From: Cercophora sp. LCS_1
Lineage: Eukaryota > Ascomycota > Sordariomycetes > Sordariales > Lasiosphaeriaceae
DNA length: 64,000 nt
NCBI GenBank assembly: GCA_036250225.1
Contig: JAPZLL010000004.1
Coordinates: 434,001-498,000, forward strand
Direction of reading: 5' to 3'
Within the stretch, counting starts at the first letter, position 1; each line of letters begins with the position of its first letter. The translations under genes were made by a program, and so were the position numbers. Below are positions 21,259 through 32,741 of the stretch, one piece after another. Below the pieces are notes generated by a model. That model saw nothing but the letters and a program-made list of their open reading frames with translations. It ran no database searches and was not told where the DNA came from.

Positions 21259-22332
21259 ATGCCATCCCTCAAAGACCTCCCCAACGAACTCGTGGTCCGC
21301 ACAGCCGAAAGCCTCTGCACGCACTGCACCAGCCCAGCCGGCACCCGCCTCTGTCCCGACGACTGCCTCGATGTTAGCCCCCACTGCGGCTCCCGCAGCA
21401 CGAACCCCCAAGAAATCGTCAAAGCATCCAGCGCCGCACTCTCAGCACTCCGTCTCGTCTCGCGTCGTTTCCGCGAGATCGCGACCAGGATCCTCTACCA
21501 CCGCCCGTCGACCAGCAAGCGTTGGCTTCTCGCCCGCACCTTGATCAACCGACCGGATCTAGCTCTGCACGTCAAATCCCTGGTCTTCCCGGAAGCTTTC
21601 ACCGATCCGGCGGATGTGGCCTCCATCCCCGACGAAGTCAAGGAGTACTACCGTGCCAAAATAAGCGAATATGCCAATTCACTCGACGGCCCGGATGGGT
21701 TCATCAACGAGTTGGCTCGTCGCTGGGGTGGCTCAGATAGTTTCAACGTCCTGGTGGAGGGGAACGACTTTTACCACGTCACGCTATTGGCGAGCTTGTG
21801 CGCCAACGTCGAGGTGGTTGAGGCGGTGGCAGGGTCCGTCGAGGGTTTTCACTTTTCGGCTCCCGGGTCCTTGATGAAGCCGCACACGCTGGGAATGTGT
21901 CATCACGACACCGAGGGGGGGATGTATCTGGGGGATTTCAAAAGTGTGTTCGAGGCGGCGCCGAATCTGAGGGCGTTGCGCTGTTTGATGGTTGCGGGTG
22001 ATGGGGAGGTTGAGACGACCAAGCTGGAGGAGGTGGATTTGCAGCTGTCGGCGCTGGGAGCCGAGGCGTTAGTGAGATTGCTCAAGGTTTGTCCTGCATT
22101 GGAGATTTTCAGCTGTGTCGCCGGGGGTGCGAGGGTTGGGTACACTCAGTTCAACCCGGGGCATGCGAAGGATGCGTTGTTGAGGCATGCACCGAGGCTG
22201 AAGAAGGTGTACTTGGGGTATGTGGATTGGGAGGGGGTTATGGGCTGGAATGATTGGGATCTGGCGGATAACGAGGGAGTCGTTGCGGAGTTTGAGGAGA
22301 GAGGGATCGAGGCCGTCGTGATGTTTGATTGA
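21259..22332 (+). CDS. F-box domain protein
   Basis: 357 aa, single exon. The N-terminus MPSLKDLPNELVVRTAESLC followed by ALSALRLVSRRFREIATRILYHRP is a classical F-box (binds Skp1 in SCF ubiquitin ligases), interrupted by a Cys-rich loop (CTHCTSPAGTRLCPDDC). The rest has the leucine-rich, helix-heavy texture of substrate-recognition regions of fungal F-box proteins. The substrate is unknown. It converges on the subtilisin gene, 116 bp between stops. Confidence 0.8.
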   Translation: MPSLKDLPNELVVRTAESLCTHCTSPAGTRLCPDDCLDVSPHCGSRSTNPQEIVKASSAALSALRLVSRRFREIATRILYHRPSTSKRWLLARTLINRPDLALHVKSLVFPEAFTDPADVASIPDEVKEYYRAKISEYANSLDGPDGFINELARRWGGSDSFNVLVEGNDFYHVTLLASLCANVEVVEAVAGSVEGFHFSAPGSLMKPHTLGMCHHDTEGGMYLGDFKSVFEAAPNLRALRCLMVAGDGEVETTKLEEVDLQLSALGAEALVRLLKVCPALEIFSCVAGGARVGYTQFNPGHAKDALLRHAPRLKKVYLGYVDWEGVMGWNDWDLADNEGVVAEFEERGIEAVVMFD

Positions 22333-22448
22333 GCAGGAAGTAAAACGGATCTGGCCTGGTGCAAGGGACATAGGGCCACCGAAAAGTCGTGGATATTATA
22401 TAATCTCCTAAGTACTTATAAATTCCTGGGAGCAGTGTCGTCCCCACC

Positions 22449-23872
<1,424 letters not shown>

Positions 23873-25134
23873 GGTGAGCAAGGTTTGGCAGTGGAGAAAC
23901 ACACAGAGAGACGATTGGAGAACGCTGGATTGATTTGAGAAGCCAACGGCGAGGCTTTCCTACTTATCCATGATCTTCACGGTGGTGAAGATAAGGCTAT
24001 GCGGCAGTGTAAAGAAAAGTGAATGCATGGTAACCTCGCATATATTGCATCGATATTGGGCGATCACAAGATGTCCTGGGAGTTGGAACACCTTCCAACT
24101 TGGACGCTCAGCCGCAAATTGGGATACCCTCACCGAAAACTCGCTGATCAAAAGCTCAATGTGAGTCACATCAACAATTAGGCCCGGATTGAGATAGGTA
24201 CCCACCCAGGTGGATATCAGGGTGCAAAGAATCTTGTGAGGGGCTGGAGAGCATTGTATCGTGCTTCTTGGGCGGAAGGTGCAATGCGAATGCCTTGGTG
24301 AGCTGACACGCACAACGCTCGAGAGTGGCGCTCCTTCCACATTCTCGATGGAAGCAATTGGGATATATTGAATATATCGACCATTCATCATGTTCATGCT
24401 GTGTACCTAAGGCAGCAGCCGTCGTTGGATGTTGCTTTGTCAAGGTGAGCTTGACGTCGACGACGGTTGTGCAAGGGTGAGGTCACCCAAGCCAAGCCTG
24501 TGGGGTTAGGGGAGGTCTGGGCCCTGATCGTCGTCGGCAGCTGGTCTTGGCAGAAATCATGGGCGGGGTGGGCTCGGTTGACGTCCGTCCATCTCAACTC
24601 TCTCCTCGCCGATGGTGAGATTCTTGTTCTTGTTTATTTCAATTCTTCCTCACGATGAATTTCTCTAGCGTCGGGAAATCACAGGATCCCATCGTCTGCT
24701 GCATCTCGGTTATCTTTGCATCACACCAGTGCGCAAATGGCATCGTCGCGCCACTGGCGTCGCGATGCTCACCTTTTCGGCGGCGCCAAGGAGCCAACGC
24801 AGCACCCCAGCTTTCAGCTGAGGACGCTATGCATGTCATGGGAGGGACGTGTCGCGCTCAAAATTCTTCGTTCCTCCTTTCCACATGTGCCATTCGCTTT
24901 CTCCCATTCAATCGGTTCTCTGTTTGCCGCGGATCGAGGGGTCGACACAATTGGGCACAGGAATCAGCACCCGCGCGTGCTGCACCTCGCCGACATTGCA
25001 ACTTTCATTGGACATCGTACGGGCATCACGTCAGCTGATAAGGGCAAGGGCCTCCGGTTTTCTCTTCGAGTCGCGGGAACGCGATTCTCCCCGCTTCAAC
25101 TTCAACTTTCAGAGAGGATCATCACCATATCATC
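23873..25134. other. Intergenic, 1.26 kb, divergent promoters
   Basis: Between the divergent subtilisin-like gene and the His-rich membrane-protein gene. No gene or repeat seen. Confidence 0.5.
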
Positions 25135-26574
25135 ATGTCCGACGCCGGTGACGATGGGGGCGCATTCAATAGCCCGCCATCTAGTCCCGCCCGAAGAGCT
25201 TCATCATCCAGGCATTCTCGGTCGTCACGCGCTTCATCCGTCTCGAGCTTGAGATCAAGCCGATCGGGACGGTCCAGCAGATCCAGATCCAGCAGCCGGG
25301 GTCCCGATGTTGTCGCCGCTCCAATTGCAGAACCCCATCACGGGCACACATCCAGCCATCATCACGACAGCCACCATCACGATAGCCATCACCACGACCA
25401 TGGCACACATGAGCCCACCAAGCATGAGCACCACGAGGCACCCGCTCCGATGCACATCAGCGAGCCGACTTCGTCCAACTCCATCCTCCCCCACCTAGCG
25501 ATCCCGGTTGCCCTCATCATTAGCGCAGCGATCATCGGGGGCGGGATCTATGCCGTCGTCTCTAGCGTGCAAGATCTCGTCGCCACGGCGTCGGTGGATG
25601 GCGATCTGGGTGGCTGGAAGAGAAAGGCTCGTTTCGATGTCTACGATGGCTGCTATCTGGGGTGCACGACGTGCGACGACCCAAATTTTGCTTACAACGC
25701 CTGCCAAAAGACGGCACAGGCCGTGGTGCCCGGCATCAACTGTGACGCGGGCCGCATGTGGAACTGGGCAACCGAGGATCGATATCCTGACAAGTGTCTG
25801 ACTGCCGTGGCCGGCATCCTGATGGGAGACGAACTCGAGAGGGTGAAGCAGTCCTATCGCAACCGCTTTGCCCTCGTCATCTTGCCGATTGTCGGCGGTT
25901 TCCTCATTGGATTCATCATCTACAAGGTGTGGCGTCGACGGACACTGTCCACCACGCAACGGATCGAGGACCGATACTCCAGGAAGTGGTCGTTTTTCAA
26001 GCCGTGGACCTGGCATCTGCCGCAAATTTCCAGAGTTTCTAAGAAGGAGAAGCAAGATGCCAGATCTCTCGCATCTTCAGCCACCCCTTCCAAGAAGAGC
26101 CAGGGCAACAAGAAGAAGGCAGCTCTTTTCCTCGGTCTCTTTGGTTCTCGCGCAGCCGCGTATCCCTGCACGGGGCGCAACGTCGCATGGACGCAGTTCT
26201 TCACATCTCCAAACGGTACCGTCTCGGGAACTGTCCATGGGTGGTTCAGCGAGTGCAACGACAGACAGGACTGTCGCGAGTCTTGCACAAAGTCGTGCAC
26301 GACGTGCACTAGAACTTGCAAAACAAAATGCACTACCTACACGACAACAACCCGTGTCCCGATGGACTTTGTCGATGCGGTCCTTCCCAAGGTTAGGGCT
26401 TGTGGGTTCTCGTTGGTTGATGGTTTGGCAGGCAGCACGCCAACAGTCCGGGTGGCAAACGCAGGGATTGAGAAGAACCACTGGGTAAGGATATCGGTCA
26501 ACGGGCTCAATGTCACAAAGCCTACCGAGACGGACAAGATGGTCATGTGTTTGCACGCAATTGGTGATGAGTGA
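25135..26574 (+). CDS. His-rich, Cys-rich two-helix membrane protein, unknown function
   Basis: 479 aa, single exon. Residues 1-60 are Ser/Arg-rich (SRSSRASSVSSLRSSRSGR), like a phosphorylated or RS-type tail. Residues about 68-105 hold three HHHD blocks. A membrane helix follows (LAIPVALIISAAIIGGGIYAVV), then a Cys-containing loop with GCTTCDDPN. A second helix (FALVILPIVGGFLIGFIIYKVW) is followed by a basic segment and a C-terminal domain rich in Cys pairs (CRESCTKSCTTCTRTCKTKC). A zinc or copper role is suggested by the His and Cys clusters but is inference only. I do not recognise the family. Confidence 0.75.
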   Translation: MSDAGDDGGAFNSPPSSPARRASSSRHSRSSRASSVSSLRSSRSGRSSRSRSSSRGPDVVAAPIAEPHHGHTSSHHHDSHHHDSHHHDHGTHEPTKHEHHEAPAPMHISEPTSSNSILPHLAIPVALIISAAIIGGGIYAVVSSVQDLVATASVDGDLGGWKRKARFDVYDGCYLGCTTCDDPNFAYNACQKTAQAVVPGINCDAGRMWNWATEDRYPDKCLTAVAGILMGDELERVKQSYRNRFALVILPIVGGFLIGFIIYKVWRRRTLSTTQRIEDRYSRKWSFFKPWTWHLPQISRVSKKEKQDARSLASSATPSKKSQGNKKKAALFLGLFGSRAAAYPCTGRNVAWTQFFTSPNGTVSGTVHGWFSECNDRQDCRESCTKSCTTCTRTCKTKCTTYTTTTRVPMDFVDAVLPKVRACGFSLVDGLAGSTPTVRVANAGIEKNHWVRISVNGLNVTKPTETDKMVMCLHAIGDE

Positions 26575-27487
26575 TGATCTCTGCCAGGTCTTGGACTATT
26601 TTTGTCCTTTGTCTTTTGGCTTTCTTTGATACCACTGTTAGACATGATTCTCTTGTTCGACATTCCCTGTAGATTATTCCGGGCAACCTGGGTATTGTTG
26701 GCCAAGTTGGGTGTTGTTTCCAATTCTATCATCTTGGCACTACGGTGTTGCTCTTCCCTCGGCGTGAACGCTTGGGTGCGTGTATGGAGAAGTGTTGGGG
26801 CTAGCAAACTCAAATTCTAGCTTGCATCCCCGCGTCTCGCCTTCCAACATTTGCCAAACAACTTGTTGGCTCGCGGCGAAGGATCGGAACGGAACGGCTG
26901 CCAGCAATTGCAAGTATCGACAGAACCCCAATCCTGCGGCCGATGTCCAATCCGGACCGCCTTGGGCAGTCGTCACGACTTGCACACCACAGGGAACGGA
27001 TGCAACGGCAGAGTTTGTGAGCTTGGTCGTGACGCCGCATGGTTGGCAGGCCACCACATGGCGCTTCGACAATCCGAGACATTTCGCCCTCACCATGATC
27101 TCACTCCGCCCGGTTATCTCTTCGTCCCCCGCCAGCATGGCCAGCGCTCGGCCGGCGGCATGCCAAGCGGCATCCCGATTCGCTTGGCGGTCCGGGCCCG
27201 GGAGACAAGAACCGGATCCTCAGGTTGGGTACTCGGAACGCACGTCTGGACATGCGTTGCACCACGCCCCGATCCAATGATGCTTTGACGTCTCGGCATC
27301 CACATGGCGGCTTACATCCTCACGTCACACCTGTCCAGGGGTGCGTCGAGCCCGCAGTCGGAACCAGCTCCAGGAACACAGCGGGTTTCCAGCATGGGCA
27401 GTGCTCGATGATAAAACTTTCTCCCCTTCTTTCGTTCGCTCGGGGAGGATGTCTGTGCAGCCCATCTTCACATTCTGCTCCGCCGTC
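26575..27487. other. Intergenic, 0.9 kb, upstream of the S28 peptidase
   Basis: No RNA gene or repeat seen; short open frames lack domain-like content. Confidence 0.45.
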
Positions 27488-29268
27488 ATGAAATCGCTGT
27501 TGGCCTCCGCTGTGTTGGCGAGTGCCGTCTCTGCCACGATCAAGAGGCACAGAGGAGTGGAAATTGGGCCATTCGACGAGATGACAGCCCGCCTCAGCAA
27601 ACGCTCCGAGCAATTCAACGGATGGGGAGCATTTGACCAGCTTCTCGACCACTCCGATCCAAGTCTGGGCACCTTCAAGCAACGCTACTGGTACGGCACC
27701 GAGTTCTGGAGAGGCCCCGGGTCGCCAATCATCCTCACCACACCCGGCGAGCAGAGCGCCGAGGGGTTCAACAAGACGTACACAACGACGCAGCGGCTGA
27801 CTGGGCTATTTGCCAAGGAGCTGGGTGGCGCCGTCGTCGTGTTGGAACATCGGTACTGGGGCGAATCATCTCCGTTTCAGGAGCTGACGGTCAAGAACCT
27901 ACAATACCTGACGCTGGAGAACTCGATCAAAGACCTTTCATACTTTGCCAGGAATTTCGCCTTGCCTTCCGACACCAGCGGCAAGAGCTCGCCCAACGAG
28001 GCGCCATGGGTCTACAGCGGTGGTTCATACGCCGGGGCACTTGCCGGATGGTCAGCCGCCCTTGATCCGGGGACCATCTGGGCCTACCACGGGACCAGCG
28101 GGGTTGTTGAGTCAGTGGGAGACTTTTGGGAGTACTTTACGCCCGTCCTCGAGGCAACTCCGCAGAACTGCAGCAAGGATGTGCAGGCCGTCATTGACCA
28201 CGTCGATCGGGTGCTAAGCCACGGCAGTCGCAAAGACAAGATGAGGCTCAAGAACAGGTTTATGTTGACGAGCTTGAGTGATGTTGACTTTGCCTCGTAA
28301 GTCATGTTATCATCTGTACGTCCGGGTCCCAAGCTGACAACAAATTGTGCCCTTCAATGGGGCCCCTGGACATGGCAAAGCAATCAATTCTACTCGACAT
28401 CGACATCTGGGTATTCTCCCTATCATAGGTTTTGCGACTACATCGAGAATATGTGGCCCGGTTACTCGGAGAAAGCTCCAGGGCCACAGGGTGTTGGCGT
28501 TCAGAAAGCTCTCGAGGGATATGCCAAATGGTTTACGGAGCAGATGCTTCCAGGATGTGAGTGGGAGCCAGACTGGAGAAAACAGCGGCTAACCCGTTAG
28601 TCTGTGAGCCCGCTGGCTACCCTGAGTGGAAAGGCACATATAACGCCGGCTGCTTACAACAATCAAACGGCTCCAGCATAATGTATCACGATTTACGCCC
28701 CGACAACTGGATCAACCGCCAATGGAACTGGATGCTCTGCAATGAGCCGTACGTGACCCATGAATCGAGGAAATAGACATGGACACTGACGATATGCAGC
28801 TTCGAATTCTGGCAAACCGCCTCTCCACGGGGAAGATCCTCGCTTGTCTCTCGTCTTGTCACGGCTGACTACTGGCGTCGGCAATGCGGTTTCCACTTTC
28901 CTCCAGAAAAGGATGGAGATAAACTATACACGTACAATCTCGCCGAGGGAGAGCGAGCAAGAGATGTCAACGCATTCACCGGTGGATGGTTTGCAACAAA
29001 CACCACGCGTCTGATGCAAGCAAACGGAGCACTCGATCCATGGCGAGAATCGACGGTAGCAGCCAAGTCACGTCCCGATGGACCTGCCCACTCCACCGAG
29101 CAACATCCACTACGAATCATCCCAGGCGGAACACATTGCTCTGACTTATACGCGCAGAACTGGGCTGTGAACGAAGACCTTGAAAAGATTGTAGACGAGC
29201 AGGTAAAGAACATGCGGAAATGGGTTGATGAGTTTTACGAGATCAACAACAAACCGAGAGCGAGATAG
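27488..29268 (+). CDS. Secreted S28-family serine peptidase (Pro-Xaa carboxypeptidase/DPP-II-like)
   Basis: Spliced model: 27488-28296, 28348-28556, 28601-28748, 28800-29268; 544 aa. It has a signal peptide (MKSLLASAVLASAVSA) and a propeptide-like stretch with KR at 19-20 and 38-39. Motifs: LEHRYWGES, nucleophile GGSYAG (Ser180), charge-relay Asp in ALDPWRES and His in GGTHCSDL. These are the S28 triad; family members cleave after proline or release dipeptides at acidic pH. Introns 2 and 3 are canonical. Intron 1 has a strong GTAAGT donor and a GCTGAC branch site, but the only phase-compatible acceptor ends in TTG rather than AG. The gene is tandem to the UstYa-like/precursor group, so a role in trimming the peptide is possible but unproven. 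Confidence 0.88.
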
Positions 29269-29554
29269 AAGAATCGAAGCACCATCACCCGCATCCAAAG
29301 CACGGAGCATGCACTGCAAACCCCAAGGAAGCTCTCGGCACCCCGCTCGTTCCACATACTGTCGTGCAATGCAAGGGGTCTGACGTATAGTACCTGGACG
29401 CCTCGGCCCGTCCTCGCACGAAAACTACTGCTGTCTCATCCCGCGCAAACCCAAGCCTTGTAGCACAAGTCTCACCAAAACAACCGTGTGCACCCACAAA
29501 TCCGTTTCCCCGTTCCCGCCCCGCCTCTGCCCCTTCCCAATTCTCGTCCAGACC

Positions 29555-30235
29555 TCAGTCATGCTGATGCTCGTGCCCATGACCCTCCCCACCCAACCGC
29601 CACGTAGCCCTCGACTCCCACAACACCTCCACCTCCACCAGCTTCCTCTCCCTCGGCCTCTCCTTGGTCAACAACACCCCGCAGTGTCGCACATGCGGAA
29701 TATTGTCAAACCTCTCCTCCATGATGGTCCCGGTAATCCTCATCCTCATGTACTTTTGCCAATAAAACACGCAGTGCATCAAGTGCCAATCCCGCTCCAC
29801 CCAGAACGATCCGCCCCTTGGCAGCTGTGCGATCTCGGCTTCGGTGATGCGTCTCGTCCCGTTGGCATCGGCGTAGTACGTCCATGTGCCGTCGGGGTTG
29901 GGGCCGGATTTTGTGAATTGGTCTGCGAGTTCGGTGTCGCGGCAGTGGGGTGGGAGCCAGGCTGCTGCTAGGGCGTCGTAGGTGCATTCTAGATTCGATA
30001 GGCAGGAGCAGGTTGTGAGGTTGGCGGGGAGCGTCCAGGGGCGGTAAGGGTCGGGTGTGGAAGAAGGGGAGGAGAGGAGGATGGTTAGGAGGTAGAGGGT
30101 GAGGACGAGGGTGAGGAAGTGGTGGAGGTAGTGCAGGGGTGATTTGCTTTTTTGGTTTGGATTTGGGAGAGGTGGTAGTTGTGGTGATGAGGTGGTTGGG
30201 AGGAGGAGGAGTGGGTGGGAGGATTCTTTGTCCAT
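29555..30235 (-). CDS. UstYa-type (DUF3328-like) membrane protein A
   Basis: 226 aa from the ATG at 30235; the frame continues upstream without a better ATG. There is one membrane helix near the N-terminus (HFLTLVLTLYLLTILL), then a lumenal domain with NxT sites and CSCLSNLEC. Two HxxHC motifs are the hallmark: WHLMHC followed by FYWQKYMRMR, and HVRHC near the C-terminus. UstYa-family proteins are copper-type oxidases that cross-link or cyclise fungal RiPP cores. This member is shorter and more divergent than typical UstYa, so it could belong to a related HxxHC family. The tail is His-rich (GHGHEHQHD). It converges on the S28 peptidase and lies 2.5 kb from the precursor gene. Confidence 0.7.
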   Translation of the reverse strand: MDKESSHPLLLLPTTSSPQLPPLPNPNQKSKSPLHYLHHFLTLVLTLYLLTILLSSPSSTPDPYRPWTLPANLTTCSCLSNLECTYDALAAAWLPPHCRDTELADQFTKSGPNPDGTWTYYADANGTRRITEAEIAQLPRGGSFWVERDWHLMHCVFYWQKYMRMRITGTIMEERFDNIPHVRHCGVLLTKERPRERKLVEVEVLWESRATWRLGGEGHGHEHQHD

Positions 30236-31128
30236 TGCGTTTCTTTGTTTGTTTGTTTGTCTGTTTTGGGGCGCTTGGGGCAATACAAGTCTTGATCAAG
30301 CGTGATGTGATGGGGCGAAAAGGTCACGAAAAGAAAAGAAAAGAACATTGGAAATGTGGCTGTGAACTGTGGGAGACCCAAAAGACATTGACAAAAACGT
30401 GAATGAACCGGATTATACTTTGCCGAGCGAGCTGACTTGGTGTTCCGATCAAGACGTCGTAGTGGTGTAAAAATCGGGCTTTGTGTCACCCCGTCCGGAT
30501 ATTATCTTACCGTTGCATCTCGGATGGTTTGGGTTGGATTAAACTACCTGCTCAATCGAATAAGCTTGTTTTTTCTAACCGTTCCAAGCGAGTGGTTCCC
30601 AACCGAATGGTTACGCGAGCACCGCCACAATCTTCATATCGCTCCGGTGAGGAGACATGTATACCTGGCGCTACGTTGATGTTCGGCGATGTTGCAATCG
30701 GTGATCAAAACGCATGAACCATGCGAACACGAGTTTTTGGTGGGACTGGAGATGTGATGAGCTGAATGTGTAGATTATTGCGGGTGGCTGAGTTGCCGTC
30801 TATGATGGCGGCAATCAGGGGTCGGTGGGGTTGTTGTTGAGCGAGATTGGAGAAGATATGGCACTTGGGCCATTCTTTGATGGGAATTCCAGAGGCGATG
30901 TTTACGAGATTTGCGGAGTGCGGAGTGCTGTGGGCTGTGGGCTGTGGGCTGTGTCAACTGGCCTTCAATGTCTTTCAGGGGTTCAAAGGCGCAGAGAAAA
31001 TTCAATACCGCCAAGGCCAAAGCTTCACAGGGAAATCAGATTTGCCAGAAGTTAAGATGGGGTCTTCAAAATAATGTTCTGATCATTCTAGATATGAAAA
31101 CCAGAGCACTGGATGATGACAAAGGATA
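30236..31128. other. Intergenic, 0.9 kb, between the two UstYa-type genes
   Basis: Contains a short tandem array of the 7-mer CTGTGGG (three copies) near 30929-30950. No gene seen. Confidence 0.45.
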
Positions 31129-32247
31129 CTAATCGCCATGAATCACCTCACTGAACGTCGTAATCCCAATGCTATCACCGTCCTGGCCGCTCCCGAGCAC
31201 ATCTCCAAAGCTGGGATGAACAACAAGACCTGGCTTCCGAGGGTCAAATGAGTGTTCCTCCACCCAATCACTGAACCTGCCCCACTTTACACATTGGTGG
31301 TTTCCATTGTCCAGCGCGATAGGGAGCCTTTGGCTGCGAGCGGGTTAGCCCCGGTCACTGGGATGGCAGATGGGAGGCTCACCTCGGCGTCCAATGCAAA
31401 GGAATCAGAGTGGTGTCTGCGTTGCACTGTACATATTGGCGCAGCCAGTCGAGGCAGTGCTCTGCACACGGTCAGCCCATGATTGACAGGGGAAAAAGCT
31501 GGACTGCGACAAACCGGTGTGCTCCAAGAGCCTCTGCGACTCGGGGCTCGTGAGATTGGCGTAGTAAACATCTTTGTGGATGTAGTGATGCAATCTCTTG
31601 ACACAATGCAGGCCGTGAAAGACAGACATGGTGGTCCAATATCCCGAGCCGTCTTTGAGCTTGATCAGAGTGTCGTCATGGGCAAACTGGTCCATCTCGG
31701 CCCTCTGCAAGCGTATGTTTTGGACTGGGTCCAGGTCAGGAACTTTACAAATCCACGTGGTGGTAGGGACATACCTCCGATCAGATCATCCCAAGCCTTA
31801 TCCAGGTCTGGCCGAGGCGGACCGTTGAAGCTGGTGGGTTTCTTGGGGTTGAGAGAGCCATCGCCCTGGTAGATGCCCGCCAGCTCGAATTTTTTGCCTT
31901 CATACTGGATGACATCTCGTGCAGCGGCTAATTATAACGTTGTGAGAAGCAAACTCTACCACAGGGTTGGAACAGGGCAGCATACAGTCTTGGTGCTGCG
32001 GGCCATGGGAGCAGACCGATGATGTCCAAGGCGCATATGACCAGGCAACCAATATGTTGAGTGCAAAAAGAGCGCCATGAAGGAAAAGAAAAAAGCGACC
32101 TCGAAAGCGTGAAGATTCTCTTTGTTTGGGAGTGGCGTTATCGATACCATCCTCGAAAGAGGATGTCGCGCTTGGGACGTCCTTCTCCGAGTGATCGCAT
32201 GTTCCCAGGGAGGTGTAACCCCCTGCAAGACGAGAAGATGTGTTCAT
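31129..32247 (-). CDS. UstYa-type (DUF3328) oxidase-like protein B
   Basis: Spliced model on the minus strand: 31986-32247, 31775-31927, 31515-31724, 31383-31461, 31129-31333; 302 aa. All four introns are GT-AG, 49-58 nt, and keep the frame throughout. The layout is typical UstYa: a cytosolic tail, one membrane helix (FFLFLHGALFALNILVAW), RDVIQYEGKKFE, PDLDKAWDDLIG, DGSGYWTTMSVFHGLHCVKRLHH (first HxxHC), then HTEHCLDWLRQYV (second HxxHC, assembled across an intron) and a C-terminal HQCVKWGRFSDW. Family members oxidise RiPP cores in the secretory pathway. Its start is 495 bp from the divergent precursor gene, so shared regulation is likely. Confidence 0.88.
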
Positions 32248-32741
32248 GTTTGCTGCTGCAGGTCGCAAGTGAGTCGGGTTGCGATGAGAGTCGACTTTGG
32301 AAAGACGAAATCAACAAGAGGCAGATGGGTTGGAGGAAATCAAGGAAAATAGCAATGTGCCATCGAGTGGATGCTTTTTGTGGGGTGTCAGACTTCAGCT
32401 CGTATGCATGTCATTTGTTGGAGATTTGGTGCGTGGCAGTGAGGGGCCGAGGTACTTTGTACCCCAAGCTACCTACACCGAGACAATATCGGTTTACAGG
32501 GCGGCTTACAAGTCAAGCCGACTACTGCGAACGATGTGTGCGTGTAAGTCAACTTCATGAAGACTGATAGAGGTTGCTGTTGTTCCGATTTCGGGCTTGA
32601 TCGAGTATAAAAGCACACATGTTTTGCTGGTATCCTCATCTCTTCTGTTCTCATCATCATCAGCATTCTTCCAGCTTTTCTCAGACTCCAAACACAACTT
32701 TCTTCCTCTCCAGGGTCTCACTCTCCAAGGAAACCATCAAA
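32248..32741. promoter_or_regulatory. Shared bidirectional promoter, UstYa B / peptide precursor
   Basis: The 494 bp between the two start codons. A TATA box (TATAAAA, 32607-32613) lies 135 bp before the precursor ATG on the plus strand. No clear TATA is seen for the minus-strand gene. Confidence 0.5.
32607..32613 (+). promoter_or_regulatory. TATA box of the precursor gene
   Basis: TATAAAA, 135 bp upstream of the ATG at 32742. It is followed by a CT-rich leader, which is typical of strongly expressed fungal genes. Confidence 0.55.

Noticed and set aside
31900..32268. Frameshift in UstYa B between exon 1 and exon 2
   Set aside because: A GTATGC donor at 31985 with a TTAG acceptor gives a normal 58-nt intron that restores the frame.
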